Assembly: GCA_026413225.1 (NCBI GenBank)
Contig: CM048553.1
Location: 42,076,001 to 42,140,000, forward strand
From: Otis tarda
Lineage: Eukaryota > Chordata > Aves > Otidiformes > Otididae
DNA: 64,000 nucleotides
Reading direction: 5' to 3'
The notes under the pieces are model-generated. The model saw nothing but the letters and a program-made list of their open reading frames with translations, did no database searches and was not told the origin of the DNA. The translations under genes and the position numbers were made by a program. Shown here one piece after another: positions 37,323 to 49,458 of this stretch. Position 1 is the stretch's first letter. The number at the start of each line of letters is the position of its first letter.

Positions 37323-40198
37323 GTAAGAACTATGTGTTGATTATGATGGCTACTTCACGTTAATTGTAGTGGGTAGATGTGTTTCTGTTATCATATGCTT
37401 TTCCTTGAGAAATGCTGTTCAATCTTGAATTAATATTCCAAAAGCCTGAAAACTTAATCTGAAAAATGAAAGAGCTTCTGATAGGGTTTTTCCCCAATTT
37501 TCTTTTTTTTAGTAGCAAGGTGAAGGCCGGTTCTTGCTAGAATCAACCTTTTTGCATAGAGTTACAAAAACTTTCTCTGTATGAAAATATTTTGTGTTTG
37601 GTGCCTACAGCTGTTCACACAAATAAGTCTCAACAGAAACCTGTTTTTGAAGATTTTTGTGGTACGATAGAACCTTTTCGGGTTCTCCTTCACCCTTTGT
37701 CCATAGAGAGGAGAGACCCCACTGCAAAAGCAGGTCGTGTTATTTGTTGTCGTCTGAGGAGCGAATAGCGTTCCTAAAGAAATCCCAAGTGATGAAAGCT
37801 GTAGAGCACTTGGAGGATCTAGTTTGTCAGAACAATTACCACACATGTAATTAGCATTAATTGTGGCTATTCTTATTTAAAAAAGACTTCAGCTTTTCAT
37901 AGGGAAAGTATTTAGATCATATGCTGGTGCTACAATCATGTTTAAGTACTTTGTTGTGATGCAGGGAAGAGTGTTGGTGGAGAGGCATAGCAGAAACAGA
38001 CTTTAGTACTGCATGGTATTGTAAAGCTCTGTTTGCATCTTTATTGAGTTCACAGATTTTTCAAGAAATGTAATATGCCAAGTTTCCCTCTGTGTTATTT
38101 GATTAATATTTAATTGTTATGCAGACTTAAGTGTGAGTTGAGTGATCAGGAGTGTCTTATCTCAGATTTTCAGGCTTCTTTACCCTTGAGATGATATGGC
38201 AATATATTGTAATATAATTTTTGTATATTTTATGATTGCAGTAGTGTATACATTAAATTCATGGTTGGGAGTAGTTGAAAGTTAATGTTAGTATCTCCAA
38301 AATGTTAAGCCTTTCCACCCTTGAGATGAGATAACACATTTTAATACAGTCTTCAAACCAATATTTAGTTACTGCAGTGGTATATGGATTAAATCCAGAA
38401 TGTATATACTTCTCTTACTTTTCTGTAGGAATTTTATTTGCCACATCAAAAAATTTCAGGGGAATATATATTTTGTCATCTTCTACTTCAGCTGGAGATG
38501 AATACATATGTTGGAATAAACCTGCAGGAAAGGAGAGGGAGAGCCAGACTCAGAAGTGTGGATATAAAGTGTGTTCTACAAAATCAACCTGTTCTCTCCT
38601 TAAGTAAATATGTTCCTTGCAGCTGACATATTTAACTAAATTAATTTATCTGTTTCCCTCATGGTTGATCAGTAATCTTTTTTGCCCGATCTTTGGCTCA
38701 CCGTCTGGTGGTAGTGAGCATCAGTGGCCTCCAACCTGAGCTAAGCTGGATGCTTCTGAGGGTAGAAGGCTGTACTGGAGACACTTAAATTTGTCCAGCA
38801 GCCTGTGCTATCTTTTTTTTGAGCTTCCTTTTGTTTACTTATTTTTCATAAATTTCAAAAGAGTCAGTGGTCCTTTGCTCAGAGATACTTCGTTAAGCTG
38901 TGTGTGCAAGGAGAGATTTGTTATTCATCCCCTTCTTTCTGTGGGAAGTCTGTGAGAAAATCACAGTATGGAACTGTATCAATCCTTCTGTGGTTTTCTT
39001 TTTAAAAAGCATGTTTTATAGAGGCAGTTATAGTCCATAGGTCGTCAGAAGTCAGAATGGAACATACAGTGTCAAGGTAGAAGACTATGACTTTCAATAA
39101 ATTTCATTTTATGTATAGGAATTTGTGCTATCTCCTTGACATCTTCTGGCCTCTGGAAAGCATACAAAAGAAGCTTACGAGGAAGATGACTGCAGAATTT
39201 TTCTTGCGTTTCCCAATATTTTTGTATGATAGAGCAATTTTTTTTCCTCATTCCCTAATACTGTAAATGTGAGGAAAAATAAAATGTAAAAACTAGGACT
39301 CTTCTTTTCACTTACAATGGGAAGGGGATTTCTTGGACTGTTGTACTGAATGTTACATTAATGCATCACTACACTAGAAAAGTTTCAGTGGAGGGGACCT
39401 AAATTTTTGTAATAATTTCAGGTGGTTATTTCTCTCTCAAATGTTTTCAAATTTTGCATTGAAAAGGGTCTTTGATATATTGGTGTAGTTTGTAGAGATT
39501 GTTTATTATATCTTCTTTCTTTCTCTTTTTTTCCCAACTATGGAATTTTTAGCAGCAAGTCTGATTTTATAGTGGGCCTCACCACCACGGTTTTTCTCAG
39601 GTGGCTAAATGTAGATGCTAGTGTGTTTAGTCAGATGAATCCATCCCTTGTACTTTTCATCTCTGGTAAAGTATGTCATGCAGATTTTCACATTTGATAA
39701 ATGTTTCAAAATGTCCTGTGCTTTTGCTTTTGGTTTGTACATGTGTGTTAGTGACAAAAATGTAATGGGGAATTCAGTCTTCTTTTTTTCCTTAGGTGTA
39801 TGTCTGCAGCAATAAAAGATTCTGGGATCAAACCTGAAGACGTAACATATGTCAATGCACATGCAACTTCTACACCTCTAGGAGATGCTGCTGAGAATCA
39901 AGCAATCAAGAGACTTTTTAAAGATCACTCATATAATATTGCAGTTTCCTCAACAAAAGGAGCAACAGGACATCTTTTGGGGGCTGCAGGAGCTATTGAA
40001 GCAGCTTTTACTGTACTGTCCTGTTATCATGGAATTTTGCCACCTACTCTAAACTTACAGAAAACAGGGGCAGAGTTTGATCTCAATTATGTTCCTTTAA
40101 CAGCTCAGGAGTGGAAAACTGAAAAACGACGTATAGCACTCACAAATTCATTTGGCTTTGGTGGTACTAATGCAACTTTGTGCTTTGCAAGTGTTTAA
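36340..40198 (+). CDS. OXSM: OXSM, mitochondrial 3-oxoacyl-ACP synthase (full coding span, two exons)
   Basis: Beta-ketoacyl-ACP synthase of mitochondrial type II fatty-acid synthesis. It condenses malonyl-ACP with the growing acyl-ACP in the matrix, feeding lipoic-acid synthesis among other uses. Joined coding exons (36340-37322 and 39796-40198) give 461 residues (human 459). Residues 1-42 form a basic, leucine-rich, acid-poor leader typical of mitochondrial import. The thiolase-fold KS domain starts at KVVVTGIG (about 43). The nucleophile is Cys209 in VSTACTTG; the catalytic histidines are His350 ([11 protein letters not shown]) and His387 ([10 protein letters not shown]), with Lys382. A glycine-rich end [12 protein letters not shown] is present. 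The start ATG has an ACCATG context and the same leader layout as human. The frame is intact. Confidence 0.98.
37323..39795 (+). other. OXSM: OXSM intron between the coding exons
   Basis: 2.5-kb AT-rich intron with GTAAGA donor and TTTTTTTCCTTAG acceptor. No repeat family or additional exon was recognised. Confidence 0.8.
39796..40198 (+). CDS. OXSM: OXSM second coding exon and stop
   Basis: Residues 328-461, with TAA at 40196-40198. It carries both catalytic histidines (350 and 387) and the C-terminal FGFGGTNAT motif. It starts directly after an AG acceptor, completing the Arg328 codon. Confidence 0.97.
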
Positions 40199-40380
40199 CT
40201 TATGCTGTGCATGTTGTGAAAAATGGCACTGACAAGGATTTTCTGTACTACTGTCCTTGGTGTGCACTGTGATCTTTTCTCAGCTTTGAGAATTGCTCAT
40301 TTGATAGGTAAGAACTTTGTTCACCCTAGCATTTACATCAGTAATTCTCTTAGAAAGGAAGAACTTCTTTTACTCATTTT

Positions 40381-40396
40381 AATAAAAATAAATAAA
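40381..40396 (+). terminator. OXSM: OXSM poly(A) signal cluster
   Basis: Three overlapping AATAAA hexamers (40381, 40387, 40391) about 185 bases after the stop, followed by a GT/T-rich stretch that would serve as downstream element. This predicts a short 3' UTR. Confidence 0.65.
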
Positions 40397-40399
40397 AGA

Positions 40400-42884
40400 C
40401 CTATTATTTGTGTGGTAAAGAAGTTTTTGTTCTTGACTAGAAGAGAAAACATTGATCATTCTGTGTTTTTACTTCATTAGGATAGATTTTTCATATGCAT
40501 GTGACACAGAAATTGTTCGGAAACATTTATGCGAAAGGGAGGCTGGCTAACAAGCTAGGACTCCACCGTTGTGACTTGATGACTTACTGTGTGATGGTAC
40601 AAGGTTTATGACTGAGCTCCCCTTTATTATGCCTTCCCGTTTATAATTCTGCCTTTTTCCTCATCATATATTGTTTCAAGTATCATAGACTTATGCACAT
40701 TCTTCCACAGATGGTATTCAGGAGGCAATAATATAGGAGTTCGTAAGATTTTAGAACAGTGGTTCATTTTCTTTTCAGCTTTATTCATTTCCATATGTTG
40801 TGTTACCTAATTAGCCATGGTGTGGATGGTAACAGTGATGGATGCATACAGCATGGCCTATGCGTCTTCCATGTGGCACAGGGACAGAATTAGTAGGTGA
40901 TAACCTGTTTTGTTCTGAAATCTAGGACAAGAATAGCAAGATAGATATTCAAGTATGATATTGAGGGTTTAAAAAATAGAAAGGAAAAAGACTCTTGAAA
41001 CCCCTGGTTGTTCTGCCAAAACGGCAAAATAGAACTAGCCAAACTTGGAAAAACAAGGAATCTTTTAGCAAAAAAAAAAAAAAAAAAAGTATATGCAAGA
41101 AATAAATCTGGGTCTTGTGTTGAGAATGAGAAAGGGGAAGAAAGAACGGGAAAATGAAATGATACCTAAAGCTGACATTTTGGTGACGGTTTAGGTTATC
41201 TCTTACAAAGAACAAGAAAAGGACTGTGGCTGTTCCTTCTGGCACCAGCCAGCGTCTTAGCCAAGTAGTGCCTTGATCGATAGTGCAGATGCGAGTGAAG
41301 CTGAACATCCCTATTGGTGGGTTAGTTTATTAAAAGACTTTTCACCAGTTTTCTTTTTGAAAATGTCAGTCTTTGACCCATGTAAGTGGAGTCAAAGTAA
41401 CTCACTGGATTTTAAATAAAGGGCATGTAAAGTAGCTATACTATAAGGAATTTCATTCTGGAAAAAATGGGCTATCACAAGGCTTAGCACTACCCTAAGA
41501 CCTCATTATTTATACAAATGGTCTGAATGGTGATATGGAACAGCATAATTTTTGCATTTACTGTCATTACTAAAGAGACAATTAAAGAGAACGAGGAGAA
41601 AAATACAGTCGGAGAATGATTAAGACTCTTTCAGAAGCTGAGCTCATACAGAACAATGCAGTCTAAAATAGGTTAATGAATAATAAGCCTGAGAGTAAAA
41701 TAATACATTACCAAAGGGAAAATGTAAAAGCATAAAAATGAGAGAGACTATGGGAATTTGCTGTTGGGAAAAATGCCTACAAACCTCTTAGCTTGTGATA
41801 ATTAATAGCAGCAGTACGATGAATGAGGATCTGGATTGCATGCAATATAAAAAGCAGAATATGAAATTCAACATTACTCTCTGCAAATTAAATGCAGAAG
41901 GATTTAAAGAATTCAGGCTCCAGGAGAGCGCTAGCAGCAGGATTGTGAATTTGAAGGCAGTAATCCAGTGAGTTTCTTCTGGAGATAATATTTTTTCAGG
42001 TAGTTGTAATCCAGGGTGGAGTATGGGAAGACTAGATAGTGCTGCATTATTGTGGACCTGAAGTACAGTCTGACTAAACTCCCCCAATCTTGTTACGTAG
42101 CTGCAGACCTGTAATTAATATTGTGACAGAGAGATATGCTTCCCTTTCCCGCTGATAGCAGAGAGCATGGCCTTAGGAGCGTTGGATGCAGACTCTTGTG
42201 TATCAACCGTGAAAAGACAGATTATACTGTCACGCAGAAAAATATAACAGAAACTGGAATGATTAAAAGATCTTTCTCCTCACTTCAGCTCATTGCAATT
42301 TAAGCATCTGCTGCAGGTAACCTTTAAACCATGAAAGCTTTGTGACAATAGTTATTTTAGGTGTTTTGATTATGGATAGTTTTAACAGGCCTTGATGCAG
42401 TAGTAAATAATGATGTGCCCTGTAGGGAATTAAGATTTCTTAAAAAATGAACAGAGACGAAGTTTAACCCTGTCTATTTGAATTTTGTTTGTATAGGTTC
42501 ATTTTTATGTACATGTTTGGAGTAATCTCTTTTTATCACATACCCCACTGAGCTGATCAGGGACTACTTACTGCTAATTACTGCTTTATTATGGTAGCTG
42601 CAAAAATAAAAGGTAAATAGATCTCTCTCTATTGCTAAACTATTAAGTGATTGACCAACATATTAAAATAGAATCCTTTCCCTTAAAATACTCCCTTCAT
42701 CTCAATAATCATGAGATGTAATGATTCAGAGTTTGGATTATAAAAGCTTAATATTTAGGCTCTTGAGCTTGGAATTGCTTACAGTCTGATAAGCAAAGCC
42801 TGGAAATGCCAGTAGAGTGTTTATTTTGAAGGCTACTTCTGAAGTGGTGCAACACACTTGTGAGAGCCAAATGCTTCAGGCAGG
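40400..42884. other. Intergenic DNA 3' of OXSM
   Basis: AT-rich; contains an A-run near 41071-41088 and no recognised gene. The 41400-42120 stretch is unplaced; it could be an old repeat but I could not match it to a family. Confidence 0.6.
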
Positions 42885-43385
42885 ATCACAGAGTGGCCAA
42901 GGCTGAAAGGCGCCTCTGGCAATCGCCTAGTCCAGCCCCCCTGCTCAAAGCAGGGCCAGCTAGAGCAGGTTGCTCAGGGCCATGTCCAGCTGGGTTTTGA
43001 GCATCTCCAAGAATGGATAGTCCACAACATCTCTGGGCAAGCCATGCCAGTGCTTGGTCACCCTCACTGTAAGAAGTTTCTTACATTTAAATGGAATTTC
43101 TGGTATTTAAGTTTCTGCCCATTGCCTCTTATGTTTTCACTGGGCACTACTGAGAAGAGTCTGGCTCCCTCTTCTCCATTCCCCCGTCAGGTTTTTATAC
43201 ACATTGGTAAGACCCGCCCCACCCTGTGCTTTCTTTTCTCCAGGCTGAACAGTCCAAGCTCTCTTGTCCTTTCCTCGTATGTCAGATGCTCCAGCTCCTT
43301 CATCATCTTTGTGGCCTTTCACTGGACTTGCTCCAGTATGTCCATGTCTCTTATATATTGGGGAGCCCAGAAATGAACCCAGCTT
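42885..43385 (-). mobile_element. CR1 LINE fragment, about 500 bases
   Basis: The complement of a CR1 3' region: CACAGAGTGGCCAAGGCTGA, AGTCCAGCCCCCCTGCTCAA, CTCCAGGCTGAACAGTCCAA and GGGAGCCCAGAAATGAACCC. It covers the end of the reverse-transcriptase ORF and the 3' UTR, with multiple frame breaks. Old copy. Confidence 0.9.
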
Positions 43386-45815
43386 CGGGTTGCCAAAGAC
43401 CTTTTTCTTCCACACTATAAGTTTTGGCCCTTCAGCAGTTTATGCTTGTGTTCTTCTGAAGTGAAAAATAGGTGCTGCTGTATCAGAGAATGAAACGAAT
43501 GTATACTGAACTGGTAAGTTTTTCTCCCCCTCCTTTTTTTTTTTCATCGTCACTCTCACCTCTTTTCTTAATTTGTGTAAATAGTACTTGACCACTAGAT
43601 TGTACTATCTGAAAAAGAAAAAAAACCCCAAACTTTGGCTATATTTTCTCAGTTTAAATCATGAAGGTGTACATCATTTTAAAGCAGTAAACTCCTCAAA
43701 CTTTGGAATGTATATAACCTTGCTTTATACAAGTGCAGATGTCAAAAAGAAGCCAAACCCTATGTGTTTCAAATGCAGCTGGAACAGTGGAGAATACTGC
43801 AGACTGGAAATAATTAGCACCTTTAAGGGCATTTAAAAGTCCTAGTCACACTGATTTTCCCGGAGTCTACTTGAAAGACCTAGGCTACGTCCTTTCTCTG
43901 TCTGAAGCTCTCTGTGCGACTTCGATCGAGTTACCGAAGATCAGGTTCAAGTTCTTAAATATACACTTGTAAATATTATTATATTCTTTTGGTTTTGATA
44001 TATAAATCACATTTCACCTGAAACAAACAAACATTTGATCCTTAAGTACCTTTGTGAGTTTGGACGAGTCTTCCAAGTCTTCTGTTCATCATCTGGACAC
44101 AATAAAATCTTGCTGCCTCTTGCCATGTGGGGAGAGTAACTACCTTCAGGATTTAGATTCTATAGTAACGTTGGCCCAAACTCACTAGCTAATTTTCACA
44201 AAATAGGAAATTGATGCTGGAATTAGCATTTTCCACAGCTAAGACATTAGTGAAAATATTCCTTCCTTCTGGATATTTCTATCAAGATCATATAGGCTCT
44301 CCAGTTTAATGAGCATAGATTGGCTCATCTGAGATGGGAAAGAATTGTGTATATATCACATTTTAGGAATATACCTTTAGTTCCCTTTTTTTTTTTTTTT
44401 TTTTGAGAAGAAAACAGCCTGCCATTTGATTTCTAAAGCTAGCATCAGTGACAGAAAAAACTAGGATGAAGGCAGTTTTATAACCTAAGCAAAATGTGTA
44501 ATAGTTTCTGCTTGCGCAGTAGACACCACTCCAAATTTTGTAACAATGATGATTAATTTTAACTTAGTAGAAAACCAATTTTCTACCCAGAATTATTGAA
44601 CTGTAAAGAAATATGCCAGTATCAATTGTTTGTAGTCAGTACCTCTGTGCAGGAGGTACAGTAATTTTAGCATGACAGCTAATATACAGGAATACCAAAC
44701 CGGTGGTATATAAGGCTATTGCAGCACAAGGTCTCTGGCAAAATATGTTAATAGGAGTGAAGTCAAATGAAATAGTAATAAGAAGGATTGGAAAAAGACC
44801 TATGTTGTTGCACAACAAATGCAAAATAGGAACTGTAATTGAAAAACACAAGAATATTTTTAGTGTGGGTCTCGTAGTTCTCCTGGATGAGATGAGATGT
44901 TAACTAGTTGGAAGTCCATATGTTAGTTAGTATCATTTTGTAATTTCCCATTTTTGTCATTGTCAGGATCTTGGTGTTAAATGTTGTTGCTGTGAGCAGC
45001 GATGAGTTGTTGTTTCGTGCCTAATGGACTGTTTCCTGGAGTTCAGAATGCCATTAAGTGTGCTCTGGGCTGAAACAAAACATAAAAGTTATCCTAGGAG
45101 TTAATTTAGGAGCTAATTCTCATAATGTTTTGAGTTTGTTGGAAGAAAGAAAGAAAAAAAAAGGGAGATGAGTCTGACATTGGGCTTGATATGGAATATT
45201 TGTAGACAGTAAGTTCTGAGAGAGTTTCAGAAAAGAATAATTCTGTCTGCTATTTAATTTTTTTTAAAAGTATCCATTATAATTTCTTGCTTTCCTATTT
45301 TCCAGGAGTGGTGTCTATGGCCTAGGGAGACTTACATACAACTTGGTATCATCTGTCTGTATTTAACTGAAATTTTTTTGAATGCTGTTTTGAATTACCT
45401 GGGAATGCTCAGGAAATTTCTTAAATCAGTTGTGAGAATTCTCTTGGATTTTGTGAAAATTGGATGTCATTTGGGCAACATAACCGGCAGCTTCAAACAC
45501 CTCTATCATTGTACCCACCAGAAGCCAGCCACCTTCTGTAAGCTTGGTGATGACCCTAAGGCCCTTGCCTGTGTGCAGGAGGCCAGGCAATGCAGCTGAG
45601 GTTGCACTTTGCTGGTCCTGATCTAATAAACCTTGATCTGCACCCAGACCAGAGTGCATAAACAGAAATACTGCCTACCTGGTTCATCTGACAGCAGGCA
45701 GCACTGTACAGAAAACAACCTCTGGAGCCAGGCTTGTCCCAGCACTGCCATTTATTGTTTACATGTTAAAAAATGCCTGGACACTTACATTGATTAACTC
45801 ATCCCAAGGACAGAT
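43386..45815. other. Intergenic DNA
   Basis: No gene recognised. A T-run lies at about 44382-44404. The segment around 45530-45660 includes an AATAAACCTTGATCTGCACC stretch reminiscent of an LTR end, but no TG/CA borders or second copy were found. Confidence 0.55.
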
Positions 45816-45900
45816 CTCATCTCATCTCATCTCATCTCATCTCATCTCATCTCATCTCATCTCATCTCATCTCATCTCATCTCATCTCATCTCATCTCAT
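45816..45900. repeat. (CTCAT)17 microsatellite
   Basis: Seventeen perfect pentamer copies (85 bases) without interruption, followed by CTCTG. Purity suggests recent expansion and likely length variation between individuals. Confidence 0.97.
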
Positions 45901-46505
45901 CTCTGTCTATTGAAACATCAACAGGTAGAATGACTCCTCTCTTGGATGGGAAGAAAAGACTATAGCTGTGCTGGGACTGGGAGGTGGGGAGAACACCAGG
46001 TAACCATGAAGTCCCTGTTCATTCCCTCAGTTGAGTGCATGGCAGTCACATGTGCAAGCTTGTGCTGGGGTGTGGGAGAGAGAATCAAAAGAAATGGGTC
46101 CCACAGATCATCTGGCATGGAAAGGGAAGTGAGGGTGAGTTTGGGCAGATGGGAGCATTGCCTCGCATGAGAGAGAAGAGGAATGAAGGGACACATTAAA
46201 GCCTCTCACAGACGGAGAGGGGTTAGGAAGAGACACATGGTGTCAGGAATAGGAATAGATGTAGAGTACAAGAGATGGAGCCCAGAGGACCTGTAGTAGA
46301 GAAGGACCTCCAGAAACAGGAGGAGATGAACAAGTGGTAATCAGAAGATTTGTTCTAGGTTTATTACCTGAATGTGAAGTACATTGAAAGATCTGAAGCT
46401 AGATCTGAACTAGATCTGAACTAGATGATATCTGGAAGCAGCAAGTTTGCCAGCTGTAGGAAGGTTTCCATGCTTTTTTTTTTGGTGTATTCTAGTACAA
46501 AACTA
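45901..46505. other. Intergenic DNA
   Basis: Purine-rich in places (46060-46330). No gene or known repeat recognised. Confidence 0.55.
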
Positions 46506-47366
46506 ACCATAAAATCATAAAATTGTTTAGGTTGGAAAAGGCCCTTAAGATCATAGAGTCTAACCATAAACCTAACACTGCCAACTCCACCACTATACCG
46601 TGTCCTTAAGCGCCACATCTACATGTCTTTTAAATACCTCCAGGGATGGTGACTCAACCACTTTCCTGGGCAGCCTGTTCCAATGCTTGACAACACTTTT
46701 GGTGAAGAAATTTTCCCTAATATCCAAACTAAACACTGGTGCAACTTGAGACCATTTCCTCTTGTCCTCTCACTTGTTACTTGGCAGGAAAGATCAACAC
46801 CCACCTTGTTACAGCCTGATTTCAGGTAGTTGTAGAGAGCAGTAAGGTCTCCCCTCAGCCTCCTTTTCTGCATGCTAAACAACCCCAGTTACCTCAGCTG
46901 CTCCTCACAAGACTTGTGCTCTAGATGCTTCACCAGCTTTTTTTTTCCCTTCTCTGGACACGTTCCAGCACCTCAATGTCTTTCCTGTGGTGAGGGGCCC
47001 AAAACTGAACACTGTATTTGAGGTGTGGCCTCACCAGTGCCAGGTACAGGGGCATGATCACTTCTCTAGTTCTGCTGGCCACTCTACTTCTGATACAAGC
47101 CAGGATGCTATTGGCTGCCTTGGCCACCTGGGCACACTGCTGGCTCATGTTCAGCCAGCTGTCGACAAACATCCCCAGGTCCTTTTCCACCAGTCTGCTT
47201 TACAGCCACTCTTCCCCAAGCCTGTACCATTGTGTGGCATTGCTGTGACCCAAGTGCAGGACTTGACACTTAGCCTTGTTGAGTTTCATGCAATTGGCTT
47301 TGACCCATTGATCCAGCCTGTCCAGATCCCTCTGTAGAGTCTTCCTACCCTTAAGCAAATCAACAC
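46506..47366 (-). mobile_element. Older CR1 LINE, 3' part (interrupted copy)
   Basis: Minus-strand CR1 carrying the C-terminal part of the reverse-transcriptase ORF (fragments such as [20 protein letters not shown] and [19 protein letters not shown]) and the 3' UTR, which ends near 46506 in AAATTGTTTAGGTTGGAAAA-type sequence. The frame is broken. A plus-strand CR1 splits it, and it continues at 47813. Confidence 0.92.
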
Positions 47367-47812
47367 GAAGATGATAAAAGGGCTGGAGCACCTCTCGTAT
47401 GAGGACAGGCTGAGAGAATTGGGGCTGTTCAGCCTGGAGAAGAGGAGGCTCCGGGGAGATCTGATAGCGGTCTTCCAGTACCTCAAGGGGGCCTACAAGA
47501 AAGATGGGGAAAGACTGTTTAGTAGGGGCTGTTGCAATAGGACGAGGGGTAATGGTTTTAAAATAGAGGGGGGAAGATTTAGATTGGAAATTAGGAAAAA
47601 ATTTTTTACAATGCGAGTTATAGAACACTGGAACAGGTTGCCCAGAAAGGTGGTGGAGGCCCCATCCCTGGAGACGTTCAAGGCCAGACTGGATGAGGCT
47701 CTGAGCAACCTGATCTAGTCAGGGATGTCCCTGCTCCTTGCAGGGGGGTTGGACTAGATGACCTTTGAACGTTCCTTCCAACTCCAACCATTCTATGATT
47801 CTATGATTCTAT
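47367..47812 (+). mobile_element. Younger CR1 LINE inserted in the older one
   Basis: 5'-truncated CR1 in the opposite orientation to its host copy. It reads through AAAGGGCTGGAGCACCTCTC and GAAGAGGAGGCTCCGGGGAG and ends TTCTATGATTCTATGATTCT plus AT. The five bases AACAC occur immediately before it (47362-47366) and after it (47813-47817), as expected of a target-site duplication. Confidence 0.93.
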
Positions 47813-48027
47813 AACACTCCCTCCCAATTTGGTGTCATTTGCAAACTTACTGAGGGAGCATTCAATCTCCCTATCCAGATCACTGATAAAGATATTAAAC
47901 AGACCTGGCCGCACTACTGAGCCCTGAGAAACACCACTTGTGACCCACTGCCCACTGGATTTAACTCCATTCACCATGACTCTTTGGGCTCAGCCATCCA
48001 GCCAGTTTTTTACCCAGTGAAGAGTAC
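47813..48027 (-). mobile_element. Older CR1 LINE, 5' part (continuation)
   Basis: Resumes the interrupted minus-strand CR1 with CTCCCTCCCAATTTGGTGTC and GAGCCCTGAGAAACACCACT, in the reverse-transcriptase coding region. It is truncated at about 48027. Confidence 0.9.
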
Positions 48028-49453
48028 ATAATTAATTAAAATAATATCCTTTCTTCTCATAATCCCAGCTTAACATTATTCTCTCCTTTACATAGTGATA
48101 AGGTTTAGGAATCAGTGAGACATTGAAGGATCTGTTGGAGCTGGAAATCTAATTCTGGAAGTATTGCTCTCTGCCTCCTGCAGTCCATTAGATATTACTA
48201 GCTGTCCTATTGGCTTTTCTGAATGGAAGCTCATTACCTGTAAGTTGAAACTGGTTTATAAGGATATACAATAAGTTTCTTAATTTGAATAAAACTGAGA
48301 TTGATCTACATTCCATAGGTCAACCTTTGATATTTAAAAAAATAAAATTATTTTGACCATACCCTTAATTTAACTGCTAAGTGAGGGACGTTATCGATTT
48401 TCACTCTTTGGATCAGAACATGAGGGAATTGCCTGTGTCCCCCTGTTTGGAAAAGAAGGAGAATGAGAAGCTTTGTGATGATTCCAAGTCAGTTTTTGTC
48501 AGTGCTTTTTCCATACTACTGTAGACAAATTACTCAAACATATGCTCTTCTTAGCACAGTACGTGGGAGTTGAGTTTATGGAAATAGCTCTCTCATCTAA
48601 TTTCTTTCAATAACAGAGAGAGGAAATGACCTTTACTTGAAGGATTCAAATGAATTTTTAAAAATATTTAAAAGCCAGAAGTGCCAAGAGAAGCAGATTC
48701 CTGAAACTTTTAGCAAATTGTACAGGGAGTCTACCACTGCAACAGAGTCAAGAAGCAGTTTTTCTGTTCACATCTGGTTTAGAGGCATTCTCTTTGTAAT
48801 TCAGCAATGGAAAGTGGAATGATAATAGAGGACATCTTTGCTCTGTGGTAGGCAGCTTGACTGTGTGTGGAAGAGAGTGTTCAGAATGACAATTGCTCAA
48901 GCCTCTGAAAATAAACAGAACATGCTTCCTCAGGGGCGACTGGAATATCCAACAGGGTAGGTGAAGTTACCACTGGATGTATTTGATATTCTCTCCAATG
49001 TTATGCTTATAATGTGAGTGAATAATTTGGCCTTTATTAAATTAATTAGTCTTTGTTCTTCTCCAGACTGGCAATACGGGCACTGGTTGTGGTGGTTGTG
49101 TTTTGAATGCGTCTGTCTGGTGGGAAATGGACTGACAAAAAGCTTGCTCCCATGGGTCACCTTGCGTGAAATAATCATGCTTACTGAAGACCTTAGCTGT
49201 ATTTACTGTTTAGATGCACAGATTTTGCAGGACCCCTAGGAAGGGGGTCCTGTGTCACTGGTATGTTCTAATTTCTGTACAGAATGGTTTATTCCTGGTC
49301 TGCTGACACTGTGGAATAACAATGTCCTCTTCTAAAACAGCTAAAAAAGGACGCATTGTGGTTCACACCATCTTTGTGATCCCTGGGTTTACTGGCTGAC
49401 AGCCAGATTATTGCCACTGATCAGTACTGGAATGTTATGGATTCTAGTCCTGC
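48028..49453. other. Intergenic DNA
   Basis: AT-rich; no gene, RNA or known repeat recognised. Confidence 0.6.
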
Positions 49454-49458
49454 CCTGA

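Noticed and set aside
41401-42120. Stretch suspected to be an old LINE
   Set aside because: I could not match any recognisable CR1 or other LINE segment on either strand.
45378-45660. Possible LTR end or small gene with AATAAACCTTGATC
   Set aside because: No TG/CA borders, no duplication and no second copy in the window.
46930-47718. Reverse-transcriptase-like open frames of 86-142 codons
   Set aside because: Real CR1 ORF2 fragments, but truncated, broken and in opposing orientations; annotated as LINE remnants, not genes.
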